From Desulfobacterales bacterium (GTDB lineage Bacteria > Desulfobacterota > Desulfobacteria > Desulfobacterales > SpSt-501), in NCBI GenBank assembly GCA_025454275.1, contig JALOOS010000202.1, positions 1 to 6,406 on the forward strand: a stretch of DNA of 6,406 nt, written 5' to 3'. How positions within the stretch are numbered: the stretch's first letter is position 1; every line of letters starts with the position of its first letter. Position numbers and translations under genes: made by a program. A model generated the notes under the pieces. It was not told where the DNA came from and did not search any database. It was given only the letters and a program-made list of their open reading frames with translations. Below are positions 1 to 6,252 of the stretch, piece by piece.

Positions 1-1608
1 GGCCGGGGTGATCGCAAAGAAGAAGGGCACCAGGAAGGCCGGCAGCGAGTATTTCCAGGCCTGCATCATCGACTTGAACGGGTTGCCCCCGGTCACGGCG
101 GCCGCGGCCGACGGTGAGAGGCCGACCGGGGGGGAGACCTCGGAGAGGACCGCGAAATAGAAGGCGAGCAAATGGGCGACGAAATCGGGCACCCCGACCT
201 TGACGAGGGCCGGGGCCACCATCACGACGGTCATGATGTAGGTGGCCGTGATGGGCAGGCTGAGGCCGATGACCATGGAGGCCACCAAGGCCAGCATGAT
301 GGCGATGATCCGCGACCCACCGCTGACGGACATGATGATGCCCGAAACCTTGAGGCCCAGTCCGGTGAGGGTGAAGGTGCCGACGATCAGCCCGGCCGCG
401 GCGAGGAGCACCGCCACCGGCAGGACGTTTTTGGCCCCGTCGACAAAGGCCTCGAAAATCCGCCGGGGGGTGAGCCACTCGCTTCGGTCCCGGCTGAGGT
501 AGCTCGTGAGGATGGTGGTGATCAAGGCGCCGATGGCGGCGTACTCGGGCGACTTGTTCCACACCGCCAGGAGCGCCACCAGCACGAGCAGGGAAAAGAG
601 GTGGTAGCCCTTGGTGAGCATGATGCGGGCCACCGTCTTGGCCTCGGTGTCCGGTGCGGCGAAGCGGTACTTGCGGGCCTCCACCTCGATGATGAAGAGG
701 GTGCCGACATAGTAGAGCAGGGTCGGCACGAGCACCATGATGACCACATCGATGAAGGGCACGTTCAGGAACTGCATGACGAGAAAAGCGGCCGCCCCCA
801 TCAGCGGGGGCGAGATGACGGCGCCGATCCCCCCGGCGGCGACGAGTCCCGCCGCCATGTTGGCCGTGTAGCCCGCCTTGCGCAGAATCGGCCACATGAT
901 GGGCGCCACCGACATGGTGGTGGCGACCCCGCTCGCCTGGGGGCCCCCTAAAAGGGCGGTCGTCACCAGGGCCCCGCGGCCGGCGCTGGCATGCGACCGG
1001 CCCATGGTGGCGAGCGAGAGGTCCAGCCAGAAGTTGCCCGCCCCGGCCGCATCCATGAAGGTTCCGTAGACGACGAAGAGAATCACGAACGAGGCGCTGA
1101 CCTCGAGCGGCACCCCGAAAATCCCCTCGAGCGTCATGTACATGTGGCCCACGATCCGGTCGACGGGGTAGCCGCGGTGGGCGATCACCCCCGGCAGGTA
1201 GCGGCCGAAATAGCAATAGAGCAGGAAGCCCACCACGACCAGGGCGAAGGTCTTGTCCACCAGCCGCCGGGAGAGCTCGACCAGCATCAGAATAGCCACG
1301 GCGCCGAAAAAGATGTCGAGCGGCCGGGGCAGGGTGGATTCGCGCAGGAAGAGGTCGAGATGGCTGAGCGGGTAGACGATGGTTGCCACACCGAGGGCGG
1401 CCAGGAGGATATCGGTCCACATCCATCCGCGGCCGGCGTTGGAATGGATCGGGCAGGTCAGGAAGGCCAGGCCGAAGATGAACCCGACGTGGACCATGCG
1501 GAAGGTGTGGGTTTCAATGGGAACGATGGCGCCGTAGATGGACCAGCAGACGAAGGCCGCGTAGAGAACGCCGATGAGGACGGCCGCGTTCCCGCCGAAT
1601 TTTCGCAT
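1..1608 (-). CDS. TRAP transporter permease, fused small/large subunit type (partial, C-terminus off the left edge)
   Basis: This is the membrane part of a tripartite ATP-independent periplasmic (TRAP) transporter, which imports organic acids or related solutes using an ion gradient and a separate periplasmic receptor. The window encodes 536 uninterrupted residues from ATG at 1608. The N-terminal ~150 residues hold about five hydrophobic segments (near 8-28, 37-54, 64-80, 98-112 and 120-138), resembling the small-subunit (DctQ-like) part. The rest resembles DctM. Family-like motifs are GGPQASGVATT (221-231), SPPLMGAAAF (266-275), GLSLPITATYI (448-458) and SEVSPPVG (489-496). A GGGAGGGG ribosome site lies just before the ATG. 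Fused permeases of this type are usually longer than 600 residues, so roughly the last 100 are missing. The gene follows an M20 peptidase on the same strand, suggesting a shared catabolic role. No receptor gene is in the window, so the substrate is unknown. Confidence 0.92.
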   Translation of the reverse strand, partial: MRKFGGNAAVLIGVLYAAFVCWSIYGAIVPIETHTFRMVHVGFIFGLAFLTCPIHSNAGRGWMWTDILLAALGVATIVYPLSHLDLFLRESTLPRPLDIFFGAVAILMLVELSRRLVDKTFALVVVGFLLYCYFGRYLPGVIAHRGYPVDRIVGHMYMTLEGIFGVPLEVSASFVILFVVYGTFMDAAGAGNFWLDLSLATMGRSHASAGRGALVTTALLGGPQASGVATTMSVAPIMWPILRKAGYTANMAAGLVAAGGIGAVISPPLMGAAAFLVMQFLNVPFIDVVIMVLVPTLLYYVGTLFIIEVEARKYRFAAPDTEAKTVARIMLTKGYHLFSLLVLVALLAVWNKSPEYAAIGALITTILTSYLSRDRSEWLTPRRIFEAFVDGAKNVLPVAVLLAAAGLIVGTFTLTGLGLKVSGIIMSVSGGSRIIAIMLALVASMVIGLSLPITATYIMTVVMVAPALVKVGVPDFVAHLLAFYFAVLSEVSPPVGLSPSAAAAVTGGNPFKSMMQAWKYSLPAFLVPFFFAITPA

Positions 1609-1647
1609 GACCCCTCCCTTGGACCTCCCTCCTTTTGGTCTGACTGA

Positions 1648-1677
1648 GATATCGCAGGATTAACGGGAACCTGTCAA
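1648..1677 (-). promoter_or_regulatory. Possible promoter for the TRAP permease gene
   Basis: On the minus strand a perfect TTGACA (1677-1672) is followed 18 bases later by GATATC (1653-1648), which is only a 3/6 match to TATAAT. It lies about 40 bases upstream of the TRAP permease ATG. The -35 is convincing and the -10 is weak. It may give the transporter its own transcription in addition to read-through from the peptidase gene. Confidence 0.35.
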
Positions 1678-1720
1678 GAAACGATTTTGCTTATCCGCTG
1701 AAGGGGTAAAAGGGGCATGA

Positions 1721-1754
1721 GGCCGCGGCGGCCCGGTTGAGATTCAGCCCAACC
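1721..1754 (-). other. Tandem hairpins between peptidase and TRAP genes
   Basis: Directly after the peptidase stop codon the minus-strand transcript can form two small stems. The first pairs GGTTG with CAACC (1754-1750 and 1739-1735, 10-base loop). The second is GGCCG-CCG-CGGCC (1733-1721), with a tight 3-base loop. The sequence after the second stem has only a TTTT about 10 bases on, so this is not a canonical Rho-independent terminator. It could be a partial terminator or an mRNA stabiliser that lowers transporter expression relative to the peptidase. Confidence 0.3.
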
Positions 1755-2882
1755 TCATGTCGTCAACACCGTTCGCAGGGCCGCGTAGGTGTCCACGAGG
1801 CTTTTCAGGCTCACCCACTCGTCCACGGCATGGGCGCCGTGGCCGGCCGGGCCGAAGAGGACGCTCGGTATGCCTGCCTGCCCTATCAGGGCCGAATCGG
1901 CCCAGAAGGAGATGCCGGTCAGCTTCGATCCCGGGGAGGCCTGCTGCAGGCGGCGGATGATGGCGGCGTCGGGGGGGGTCCTGTATGCGGGGCGGGTAAA
2001 AATGGTGAGCGCTTTTACACGCTGGCCGCCGGGGAAGGTTTCCACGGCGCGGGCGACGCGCGCGAGTTCGCCGGCGACCGCTTCGGGCGCCTCATCCGGC
2101 AGCGTGCGCCGCTCCCAGCGCAGGGCGGAATGGGCCGGAACCACGCTGAGCGCACTGCCGCCCTGCACCATCCCCCCGTGCAGCGAGGGGCGTCCGAGAA
2201 GCGGGTCCGGGGGGCGGGCCGCGAGCTCGGAGCGGATGCGGCCGAGCTCGCCCAGCGCCTCGCCCAGGGGGATGATGGCATCGATGCCCTCCTCCGGCCG
2301 GCTGCCGTGGGCGGCACGGCCCATGACCTCGATTTCGAACCAGGTGAAGCCTTTGTGGCCGACCCCGATCAGGCCCTCGGTGGGTTCCAAAAATACGGCG
2401 GCCGCCGGGGCGGGGGAGAGGGAGGGCAGCCACTCGCGCACGAGCTGCTCGGTGCCCAGGCTGCGGTCCTCCTCGTCCGCGGAAAAGGTCAGCCACACGT
2501 CGCCGGCCGGCGGTTGCCCGGCGAGCATCTCGGCCAGGGCCAGCATGACGGCCACCCCGCCCTTCATGTCGTAAACCCCGCGTCCGTAAAGGCGGTCCCC
2601 TTCCCGCCGCAGGGCGAAGGGAGCCTCCATCCCCTCGACCCCGACCGTGTCAATGTGGCCGTTCAGGATCAGCGACTCCCTGCCGCCTCTTCCGCGCACC
2701 CGGCCGACGACGCTGGCACGGGCGGCGGCGAATGCGTAAAGCTCCGCCTCCAGGCCGAGCCGTTTGAGATGGTTCTGGATGAAATGGGCGATCTCACCTT
2801 CGCCGGGGCCTCCGGAAAGGGTTGCATTGATGGAGTTGATGGCGACGAGCTCGCCCAGAAGGCGGGTGAGGTGCTGTTCCAT
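1755..2882 (-). CDS. M20-family zinc metallopeptidase / deacylase (ArgE/DapE/CPG2-like)
   Basis: This is a predicted cytoplasmic two-zinc hydrolase of the M20 family, whose members cleave amide bonds in N-acyl amino acids, dipeptides or related conjugates. With ATG at 2882 the product has 375 residues, a usual length for the family. Expected metal and catalytic residues are present: H76 and D78 in GHIDTV, D105 in GRGVYDMKGG, the E137-E138 pair in SADEED, E166 in EPTEG, and H351 in HGAHAVDEW. H192 in GRAAHGSRPEEG belongs to the dimerisation (lid) domain. GGAGAGGA lies 9 bases before this ATG. The frame stays open upstream, but the N-terminus MEQHLTRLLGELVAINS already matches where the family fold begins, and a TGGTATAAT promoter element lies inside the would-be extension. 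No signal peptide is seen. It is followed by the TRAP permease on the same strand. The exact substrate cannot be read from sequence. Confidence 0.9.
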   Translation of the reverse strand: MEQHLTRLLGELVAINSINATLSGGPGEGEIAHFIQNHLKRLGLEAELYAFAAARASVVGRVRGRGGRESLILNGHIDTVGVEGMEAPFALRREGDRLYGRGVYDMKGGVAVMLALAEMLAGQPPAGDVWLTFSADEEDRSLGTEQLVREWLPSLSPAPAAAVFLEPTEGLIGVGHKGFTWFEIEVMGRAAHGSRPEEGIDAIIPLGEALGELGRIRSELAARPPDPLLGRPSLHGGMVQGGSALSVVPAHSALRWERRTLPDEAPEAVAGELARVARAVETFPGGQRVKALTIFTRPAYRTPPDAAIIRRLQQASPGSKLTGISFWADSALIGQAGIPSVLFGPAGHGAHAVDEWVSLKSLVDTYAALRTVLTT

Positions 2883-2985
2883 GAGGCTGAGTCCTCTCCG
2901 TGGCGGCGTTGAACGGTTCTGTGGGAGCGGCATCTCCTGACCGCCGTAGCCGGAGGCAAAGGCTGGTTGCCGCGATGGAATTCTG

Positions 2986-2994
2986 ATTATACCA
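2986..2994 (-). promoter_or_regulatory. Extended -10 promoter for the peptidase gene
   Basis: The minus strand reads TGGTATAAT, a perfect TATAAT preceded by the TGn extension that can replace a -35 box. No good -35 is found 16-18 bases upstream. Transcription would start near 2979 and give a leader of about 97 bases to the ATG at 2882. This supports that ATG over the upstream in-frame ATG at 3002, which would lie outside the transcript. Confidence 0.5.
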
Positions 2995-3069
2995 TGCGCC
3001 ATGGCAGCCTCTCCGGCCTCGGTCGGTGCAGTGACGCCCGGCGCCCTTCCCACCTTAAAAGGTCATGTG

Positions 3070-3098
3070 ACTTTATAGGGTGGGCGGCAGGGTGTCAA
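3070..3098 (-). promoter_or_regulatory. Second, upstream promoter for the peptidase/TRAP unit
   Basis: The minus strand carries a perfect TTGACA (3098-3093). The downstream -10 can be read as TAAAGT at 17-base spacing (3075-3070) or as the better TATAAA at 15-base spacing (3077-3072). The leader to the ATG at 2882 would be about 180 bases. It lies back to back with a weaker plus-strand promoter. Confidence 0.45.
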
Positions 3099-3111
3099 TT
3101 TAGGGTTTGAC
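3094..3111. promoter_or_regulatory. Inverted repeat between divergent -35 boxes (possible operator)
   Basis: GTCAA (3094-3098) and TTGAC (3107-3111) form an exact 5-base inverted repeat around an 8-base centre, 18 bases in all. The arms are part of the two back-to-back -35 boxes, so the symmetry could simply reflect two TTGAC-type promoters. A dimeric repressor at this site would block both directions at once. No regulator gene is in the window. Confidence 0.25.
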
Positions 3112-3133
3112 CCGCCGGCCGACAGTCGATAGT
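3107..3133 (+). promoter_or_regulatory. Weak candidate promoter for the dehydrogenase gene
   Basis: TTGACC (3107-3112) is followed by GATAGT (3128-3133), a 4/6 match to TATAAT, at a short 15-base spacing. The leader to the ATG at 3209 would be about 70 bases. The -35 is good, but the -10 and spacing are poor. Confidence 0.28.
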
Positions 3134-3208
3134 TAAGAAAGCTGCATTCAATCCGCCGGATCGAGGCCGGTTCGGAGCTCGAGAGCCGGTTTTTCTGAAG
3201 GAGGCCTC

Positions 3209-4242
3209 ATGAACCATCGCATTGCGTTGATTCCCGGCGACGGGATCGGGCTGGAGGTGGTGCCCGAGGGGGTCCGGGTCCTGAACGAACTTGCCCGCCG
3301 ACACAAATTCGGAATCGATTTCACCGAATTTCCCTTCTCGTGCGACTACTACACGAAGCATGGCGTCATGATGCCTGCGGACGGGATCGAGCGGCTACGC
3401 CCCTTCGACGCCATCCTGCTCGGGGCCGTGGGCTCGCCCGCGGTCCCGGACCACGTCTCCTTGTGGGGGCTCCTGATCCCCATCCGCCGCAGCTTCGATC
3501 AGTATGTGAATCTGCGCCCGGTGCGCCTTCTGCCCGGGATCAAATCGCCGCTCGCCGGCCGCACGGCCAAGGAGATCGATTTCGTCATCATCCGCGAGAA
3601 CACCGAGGGCGAGTACTCCCAGATCGGCGGCCGCCTCTACCCGGGCACCGAACGGGAGGTCGTCGTCCAGGAGTCGATCTTCACCCGCACCGGGGTCGAC
3701 CGGGTCCAGCGGTTCGCGTTCGAGCTCGCCCGCACGCGCACCCGCAGGCATGTGACCTCGGCCACGAAGTCGAACGGCATCATCCACACCATGCCCTTTT
3801 GGGACGAGCGCTTCCGGTCCGCCGCCGCCGACTATCCCGACATCGCCACCAGCCAGTACCATATCGACATCCTCACGGCCCACTTCGTGCAGCACCCCGA
3901 CTGGTTCGACGTCGTGGTGGCGAGCAACCTCTTCGGCGACATTCTCTCCGATCTCGGCCCGGCCTGCGCCGGGGGGATCGGGATTGCGCCCTCGGCCAAC
4001 TTGAACCCCGAAAAGCGATTCCCCTCGATGTTCGAGCCGGTCCACGGCTCCGCCCCCGACATCGCCGGAAAGGGGGTCGCGAACCCCATCGCCACCCTCT
4101 GGTCGGTGGTGCCGCCGGCCGGGCGCTGATGGCGGCGATCGAGGCCGTCACCGGCGAGGGCAAGGTGCTGACCCGGGACCTGGGCGGGACCGCCGGAACG
4201 CGCGAGTTTACAGATGCGGTTCTGAACCGTCTGCCGGATTAG
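3209..4242 (+). pseudogene. dmlA: Tartrate dehydrogenase / D-malate dehydrogenase (decarboxylating), frame broken near the 3' end
   Basis: The intact protein would be an NAD- and metal-dependent beta-decarboxylating dehydrogenase acting on D-malate or tartrate, of the isocitrate/isopropylmalate dehydrogenase fold. ATG at 3209 has AAGGAGG four bases upstream. The first frame gives 306 residues with the family signatures: IPGDGIG near the N-terminus, VNLRPVR, ENTEGEYS, TSATKSNG, SNLFGDILSDLGPA and EPVHGSAPDIAGKG. After NPIATLWS (tryptophan codon at 4100) the frame runs into an abnormal tail and stops at 4129. The expected C-terminus, with RALMAAIE then LTRDLGGTAGTREFTDAV, continues in another frame from about 4114 to the stop at 4242. 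Compared with relatives about 10-12 residues are missing at the junction, so this is a small deletion of length 3n+1, not a single-base slip. Catalytic residues survive, but the final helices are lost from the main frame. It may be a true pseudogene or an assembly error. Confidence 0.8.
4106..4131 (+). other. Deletion/frameshift junction inside the dehydrogenase gene, with a TGATG stop-start overlap
   Basis: Normal coding holds through the tryptophan and serine codons ending at 4105. Family-like coding resumes in the +1-deleted frame around 4111-4114. Relatives have about 12 residues (a helix and a loop) where only a few bases remain, implying a loss of roughly 30-40 bases. By chance or otherwise, the premature stop TGA (4127-4129) overlaps an ATG (4129-4131) as TGATG. 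That ATG opens the remaining 37 C-terminal codons, so reinitiation could make the tail as a separate peptide. Confidence 0.65.
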
Positions 4243-4245
4243 CGG

Positions 4246-4274
4246 TTGACCCTGCTCTCTTCCTGCGCTATGAT
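4246..4274 (+). promoter_or_regulatory. Strong sigma-70-type promoter for prfC
   Basis: TTGACC (4246-4251) and TATGAT (4269-4274) are each 5/6 matches to consensus, with the optimal 17-base spacer. The promoter begins four bases after the dehydrogenase stop codon. Transcription would start near 4281, giving a leader of about 205 bases before the prfC ATG. Confidence 0.62.
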
Positions 4275-4280
4275 AGTAAT

Positions 4281-4485
4281 ATCTTTTAGTGTAAAAGGGT
4301 TATCCAGTTGAGCGGTTTGCGGTTCCAATCAAACGCTGTTTCAGCAGCCTTCCATCGCGCCTCTCTGCGACAGGCGGGGTCTCCGCCCTGAATTCCAAAG
4401 TAAAGATTTTTTGAATTGAAATAAATACGAATTTAAATAGTTGCGGCCATGCGTCCAACAGGGCCGTTTTCTGACGGGACTGCGA
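4281..4485 (+). promoter_or_regulatory. Long structured 5' leader of prfC
   Basis: The stretch has no supported gene. It can fold two hairpins. One runs from 4311 to 4337 with eight pairs and one bulged G (AGC-GTTTG against CAAAC-GCT, 10-base loop). The other spans 4373-4387 (GGCGG-GGTCT-CCGCC). Neither is followed directly by a T-run, so they are not obvious terminators. After them comes an AT-rich patch (4391-4440), unlike the surrounding GC-rich DNA, which could hold a second weak promoter or an exposed ribosome-loading region. No riboswitch family is recognised. Confidence 0.35.
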
Positions 4486-6039
4486 ATGAAAAGCGATCTG
4501 CAAAAAGAGATCCTCCGGCGCCGGACCTTCGGCATCATCAGCCACCCCGATGCGGGCAAGACCACCTTGACCGAGAAGCTCCTCTTATTCGGCGGGGCGA
4601 TCCGCATGATCGAGCGCGAGCGAGGGATCTCGGTCACGACATCGGTGATGAAGTTCGACTACCGCGACCTGGAGGTCAATCTTCTCGACACCCCCGGCCA
4701 CCAGGACTTCTCCGAAGACACCTACCGGGTGCTGACCGCGGTGGACAGCGCCCTGATGGTGGTCGACAGCACCAAGGGGGTCGAGCTCCAGACCGAAAAG
4801 CTGATGGAGGTGTGCCGGATGCGCAACACCCCCATCATCACCTTCATCAACAAGCTGGACCGCGAGGGGTTGGACCCGATCGGGCTCCTCGATGAGATCG
4901 AAGAGAAGCTCCAGATCGAGTGCACCCCGTTCTCATGGCCGCTCGGCATGGGCAAGGGTTTCAAAGGGGTCTACGACCTCCGGCACCGCGAGATTTATCT
5001 TTTTACCCCCGGCCGCGAGACCCGGGAGCGGGAGGGGGTGCGGATCACCGATCTCGGCGACCCGCTGCTCGACCGGCTCCTGGGCAGCCGGGCCGTCGAA
5101 TTGCGCTCCCAGGTGGAGCTTTTAGAGGGGGCGGCGAACCCCTTCGACCGGGATCAGTTTCTGAAAGGGGGCCAGACCCCTGTCTTCTTCGGCAGCGCCC
5201 TGAATAACTTCGGGGTTCAGGAGCTCCTTGATGCCTTTGTCGAGCTCGCCCCGGCGCCGCGGCCGCGGGAGGCCCTGAGCCGGGCCGTCCAACCCGACGA
5301 GGAGGCCTTCTCCGGCTTTGTCTTTAAAATCCAGGCCAACATGGACCCGGCCCACCGCGATCGGATCGCTTTCTTAAGAATCTGCTCCGGGAAGTTCACG
5401 CGCGGGATGAAGGTGACCCACCACCGCCTCGGCAAGCAGGTCGCCCTCAACAACGCCACCATCTTCATGGCCCAGGACCGGACCAACGTCGAGGAGGCCT
5501 ATTCCGGGGATATCATCGGGATCCACAACCACGGCACGATCCGTATCGGGGACACCTTCTCCGAAAAAGAGCCGCTGCAGTTCACCGGGATCCCCAATTT
5601 CGCCCCGGAGCATTTCCGCCGGGTGCGGCTGAAAAACCCGCTGAAGTCCAAGCAGCTGCACAAGGGGCTGATCCAGCTCTCCGAGGAGGGGGCGATCCAG
5701 GTCTTCCGGACCCTGGTGGGCGGGGATCTCATCCTGGGGGCCGTGGGGATTCTGCAATTCGATGTGACGATGGCCCGCCTGGAGGCCGAATACGGGGTGG
5801 ATGCGGTCTACGAGCCGGTGGACTATTCGGTCGCCCGGTGGATCGAGTGCGAGGATGCGAAGACCCTCGAGCGCTTCGAGCGGCTGCAGCGCGCCGATCT
5901 CGCCCACGATGCCGAGGGCTGTCTCACCTATCTTTGCGCCAACGAGTTCCGGCTCGGTTTCGCCCTCAAGGACTGGCCGGAGATCACCTTCCGCAAGACC
6001 CGCGAATACAGCGACGGCGCCCCCCGCCGGGTGGCATGA
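4486..6039 (+). CDS. prfC: Peptide chain release factor 3 (RF3), with a gap in switch I
   Basis: RF3 is a cytoplasmic translational GTPase that removes RF1/RF2 from the ribosome after termination. ATG at 4486 gives 517 residues. The start was chosen because MKSDLQKEILRRRTFGII matches the usual N-terminus; only a weak ribosome site (GACGGGA) precedes it, and an in-frame TTG at 4441 would add an unsupported extension. GTPase motifs are the P-loop SHPDAGKTT (19-27), RGISVTT (46-52), DTPGH (68-72), NKLD (122-125) and GSALN (236-240). Later regions match RF3 strongly: FSGFVFKIQANMDP, HNHGTIRIGDTF, FTGIPNFAPE and LKGLIQLSEEGA-like stretches. The oddity is between GGAI (36-39) and ERERGIS: relatives have about 22 residues there, including a conserved SDWM, and this protein has three. 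The loss of about 19 residues is in frame and removes the first part of switch I. The product may be impaired, or the sequence may be misassembled. Confidence 0.93.
   Translation: MKSDLQKEILRRRTFGIISHPDAGKTTLTEKLLLFGGAIRMIERERGISVTTSVMKFDYRDLEVNLLDTPGHQDFSEDTYRVLTAVDSALMVVDSTKGVELQTEKLMEVCRMRNTPIITFINKLDREGLDPIGLLDEIEEKLQIECTPFSWPLGMGKGFKGVYDLRHREIYLFTPGRETREREGVRITDLGDPLLDRLLGSRAVELRSQVELLEGAANPFDRDQFLKGGQTPVFFGSALNNFGVQELLDAFVELAPAPRPREALSRAVQPDEEAFSGFVFKIQANMDPAHRDRIAFLRICSGKFTRGMKVTHHRLGKQVALNNATIFMAQDRTNVEEAYSGDIIGIHNHGTIRIGDTFSEKEPLQFTGIPNFAPEHFRRVRLKNPLKSKQLHKGLIQLSEEGAIQVFRTLVGGDLILGAVGILQFDVTMARLEAEYGVDAVYEPVDYSVARWIECEDAKTLERFERLQRADLAHDAEGCLTYLCANEFRLGFALKDWPEITFRKTREYSDGAPRRVA
4600..4611 (+). 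other. In-frame deletion site in the prfC switch I coding region
   Basis: Codons 39-42 (I-R-M-I) join the helix after the P-loop straight to ERERGIS. In E. coli RF3, as I recall its sequence, the equivalent interval is about 22 residues long and ends in KSDWMEM. About 57 bases are therefore absent here. No stop or frame change results. The junction itself shows no obvious long direct repeat that would mark the mechanism. Confidence 0.65.
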
Positions 6040-6167
6040 GATCCTCAACGGCGGGCTAGGGCCCGGCGGCTGCGCCCCATCACGTCAATACCGCGCTGCC
6101 CCAAAGGGCGGACAGAAACTCCCGCCAAGGAAAGGGAACGCCGGATAATTTTTTCCATGGATGAAAC

Positions 6168-6209
6168 TCCATTATAGTTTAACTATTCCGGAGTATCTTC
6201 CATTATGGT
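6168..6209. repeat. AT-rich direct repeat and palindrome
   Basis: TCCATTATAGT (6168-6178) recurs as TCCATTATGGT (6199-6209), matching at 10 of 11 bases with starts 31 bases (about three helical turns) apart. Between and partly overlapping them is ATAGTT-T-AACTAT (6174-6186), a perfect inverted repeat with 6-base arms. It could be a protein-binding site or a remnant of a mobile or repetitive element. No coding sequence for such an element is present. Confidence 0.4.
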
Positions 6210-6245
6210 AAAAAAGCCAACGGCACCATCAGCCTGCCAAGGGGC
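6210..6245 (-). terminator. Probable Rho-independent terminator of the ACT-domain gene
   Basis: Starting eight bases after the ACT-domain stop, the minus-strand transcript can fold GCC-(CCUU)-GGCA, a 9-base loop, then UGCC-(GUU)-GGC, an interrupted stem of three plus four GC-rich pairs. It is followed at once by TTTTTT (6215-6210). The internal loop weakens the stem, but the position and U-run fit a terminator. Confidence 0.55.
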
Positions 6246-6252
6246 ATTATCT

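Larger units (their letters stand above)
6040..6252. other. Non-coding interval between convergent prfC and the ACT-domain gene
   Basis: No gene is supported here. The left part is GC-rich and can form small stems, CGGGC-TAGG-GCCCG (6052-6065) and GCCC-CAAA-GGGC (6098-6109). Neither has a T-run directly after it, so prfC termination is not obvious, although a T6 lies at 6149-6154. The right part (about 6145-6215) is AT-rich and carries a palindrome and an imperfect direct repeat, listed separately. Confidence 0.5.

Noticed and set aside
172..1647. Long plus-strand open frames opposite the TRAP permease (172-951, 991-1647).
   Set aside because: They are rich in His, Asp, Gly and Glu, as expected for the antisense of a GC-rich hydrophobic protein. 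The minus-strand frame has clear TRAP motifs.
1737..2912. A 391-codon plus-strand open frame opposite the peptidase gene.
   Set aside because: It lacks any recognisable domain, and the opposite strand has a complete set of M20 metal ligands. Long antisense frames are common in GC-rich DNA.
3340..4110. The plus-strand frame overlapping the dehydrogenase in a second frame.
   Set aside because: Its sequence is Arg/His/Pro-rich shadow until about 4111. Only its last ~40 codons are genuine, as the displaced dehydrogenase C-terminus.
4391..4444. A second prfC promoter in the AT-rich patch (TTGAAT or TTGAAA boxes).
   Set aside because: No -10 box of better than 4/6 lies at an acceptable spacing, so it is mentioned only as a possibility within the leader.
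4441..4485. A TTG start 15 codons upstream of the chosen prfC ATG.
   Set aside because: There is no ribosome site before it and the extra residues do not match RF3 N-termini.
5374..6048. A 224-codon minus-strand open frame opposite prfC.
   Set aside because: It is an antisense shadow of a strongly conserved RF3 coding sequence, with no domain of its own.
6098..6154. GCCC-CAAA-GGGC hairpin and a downstream T6 as a prfC terminator.
   Set aside because: The T-run is about 40 bases past the stem, so the two do not form an intrinsic terminator.
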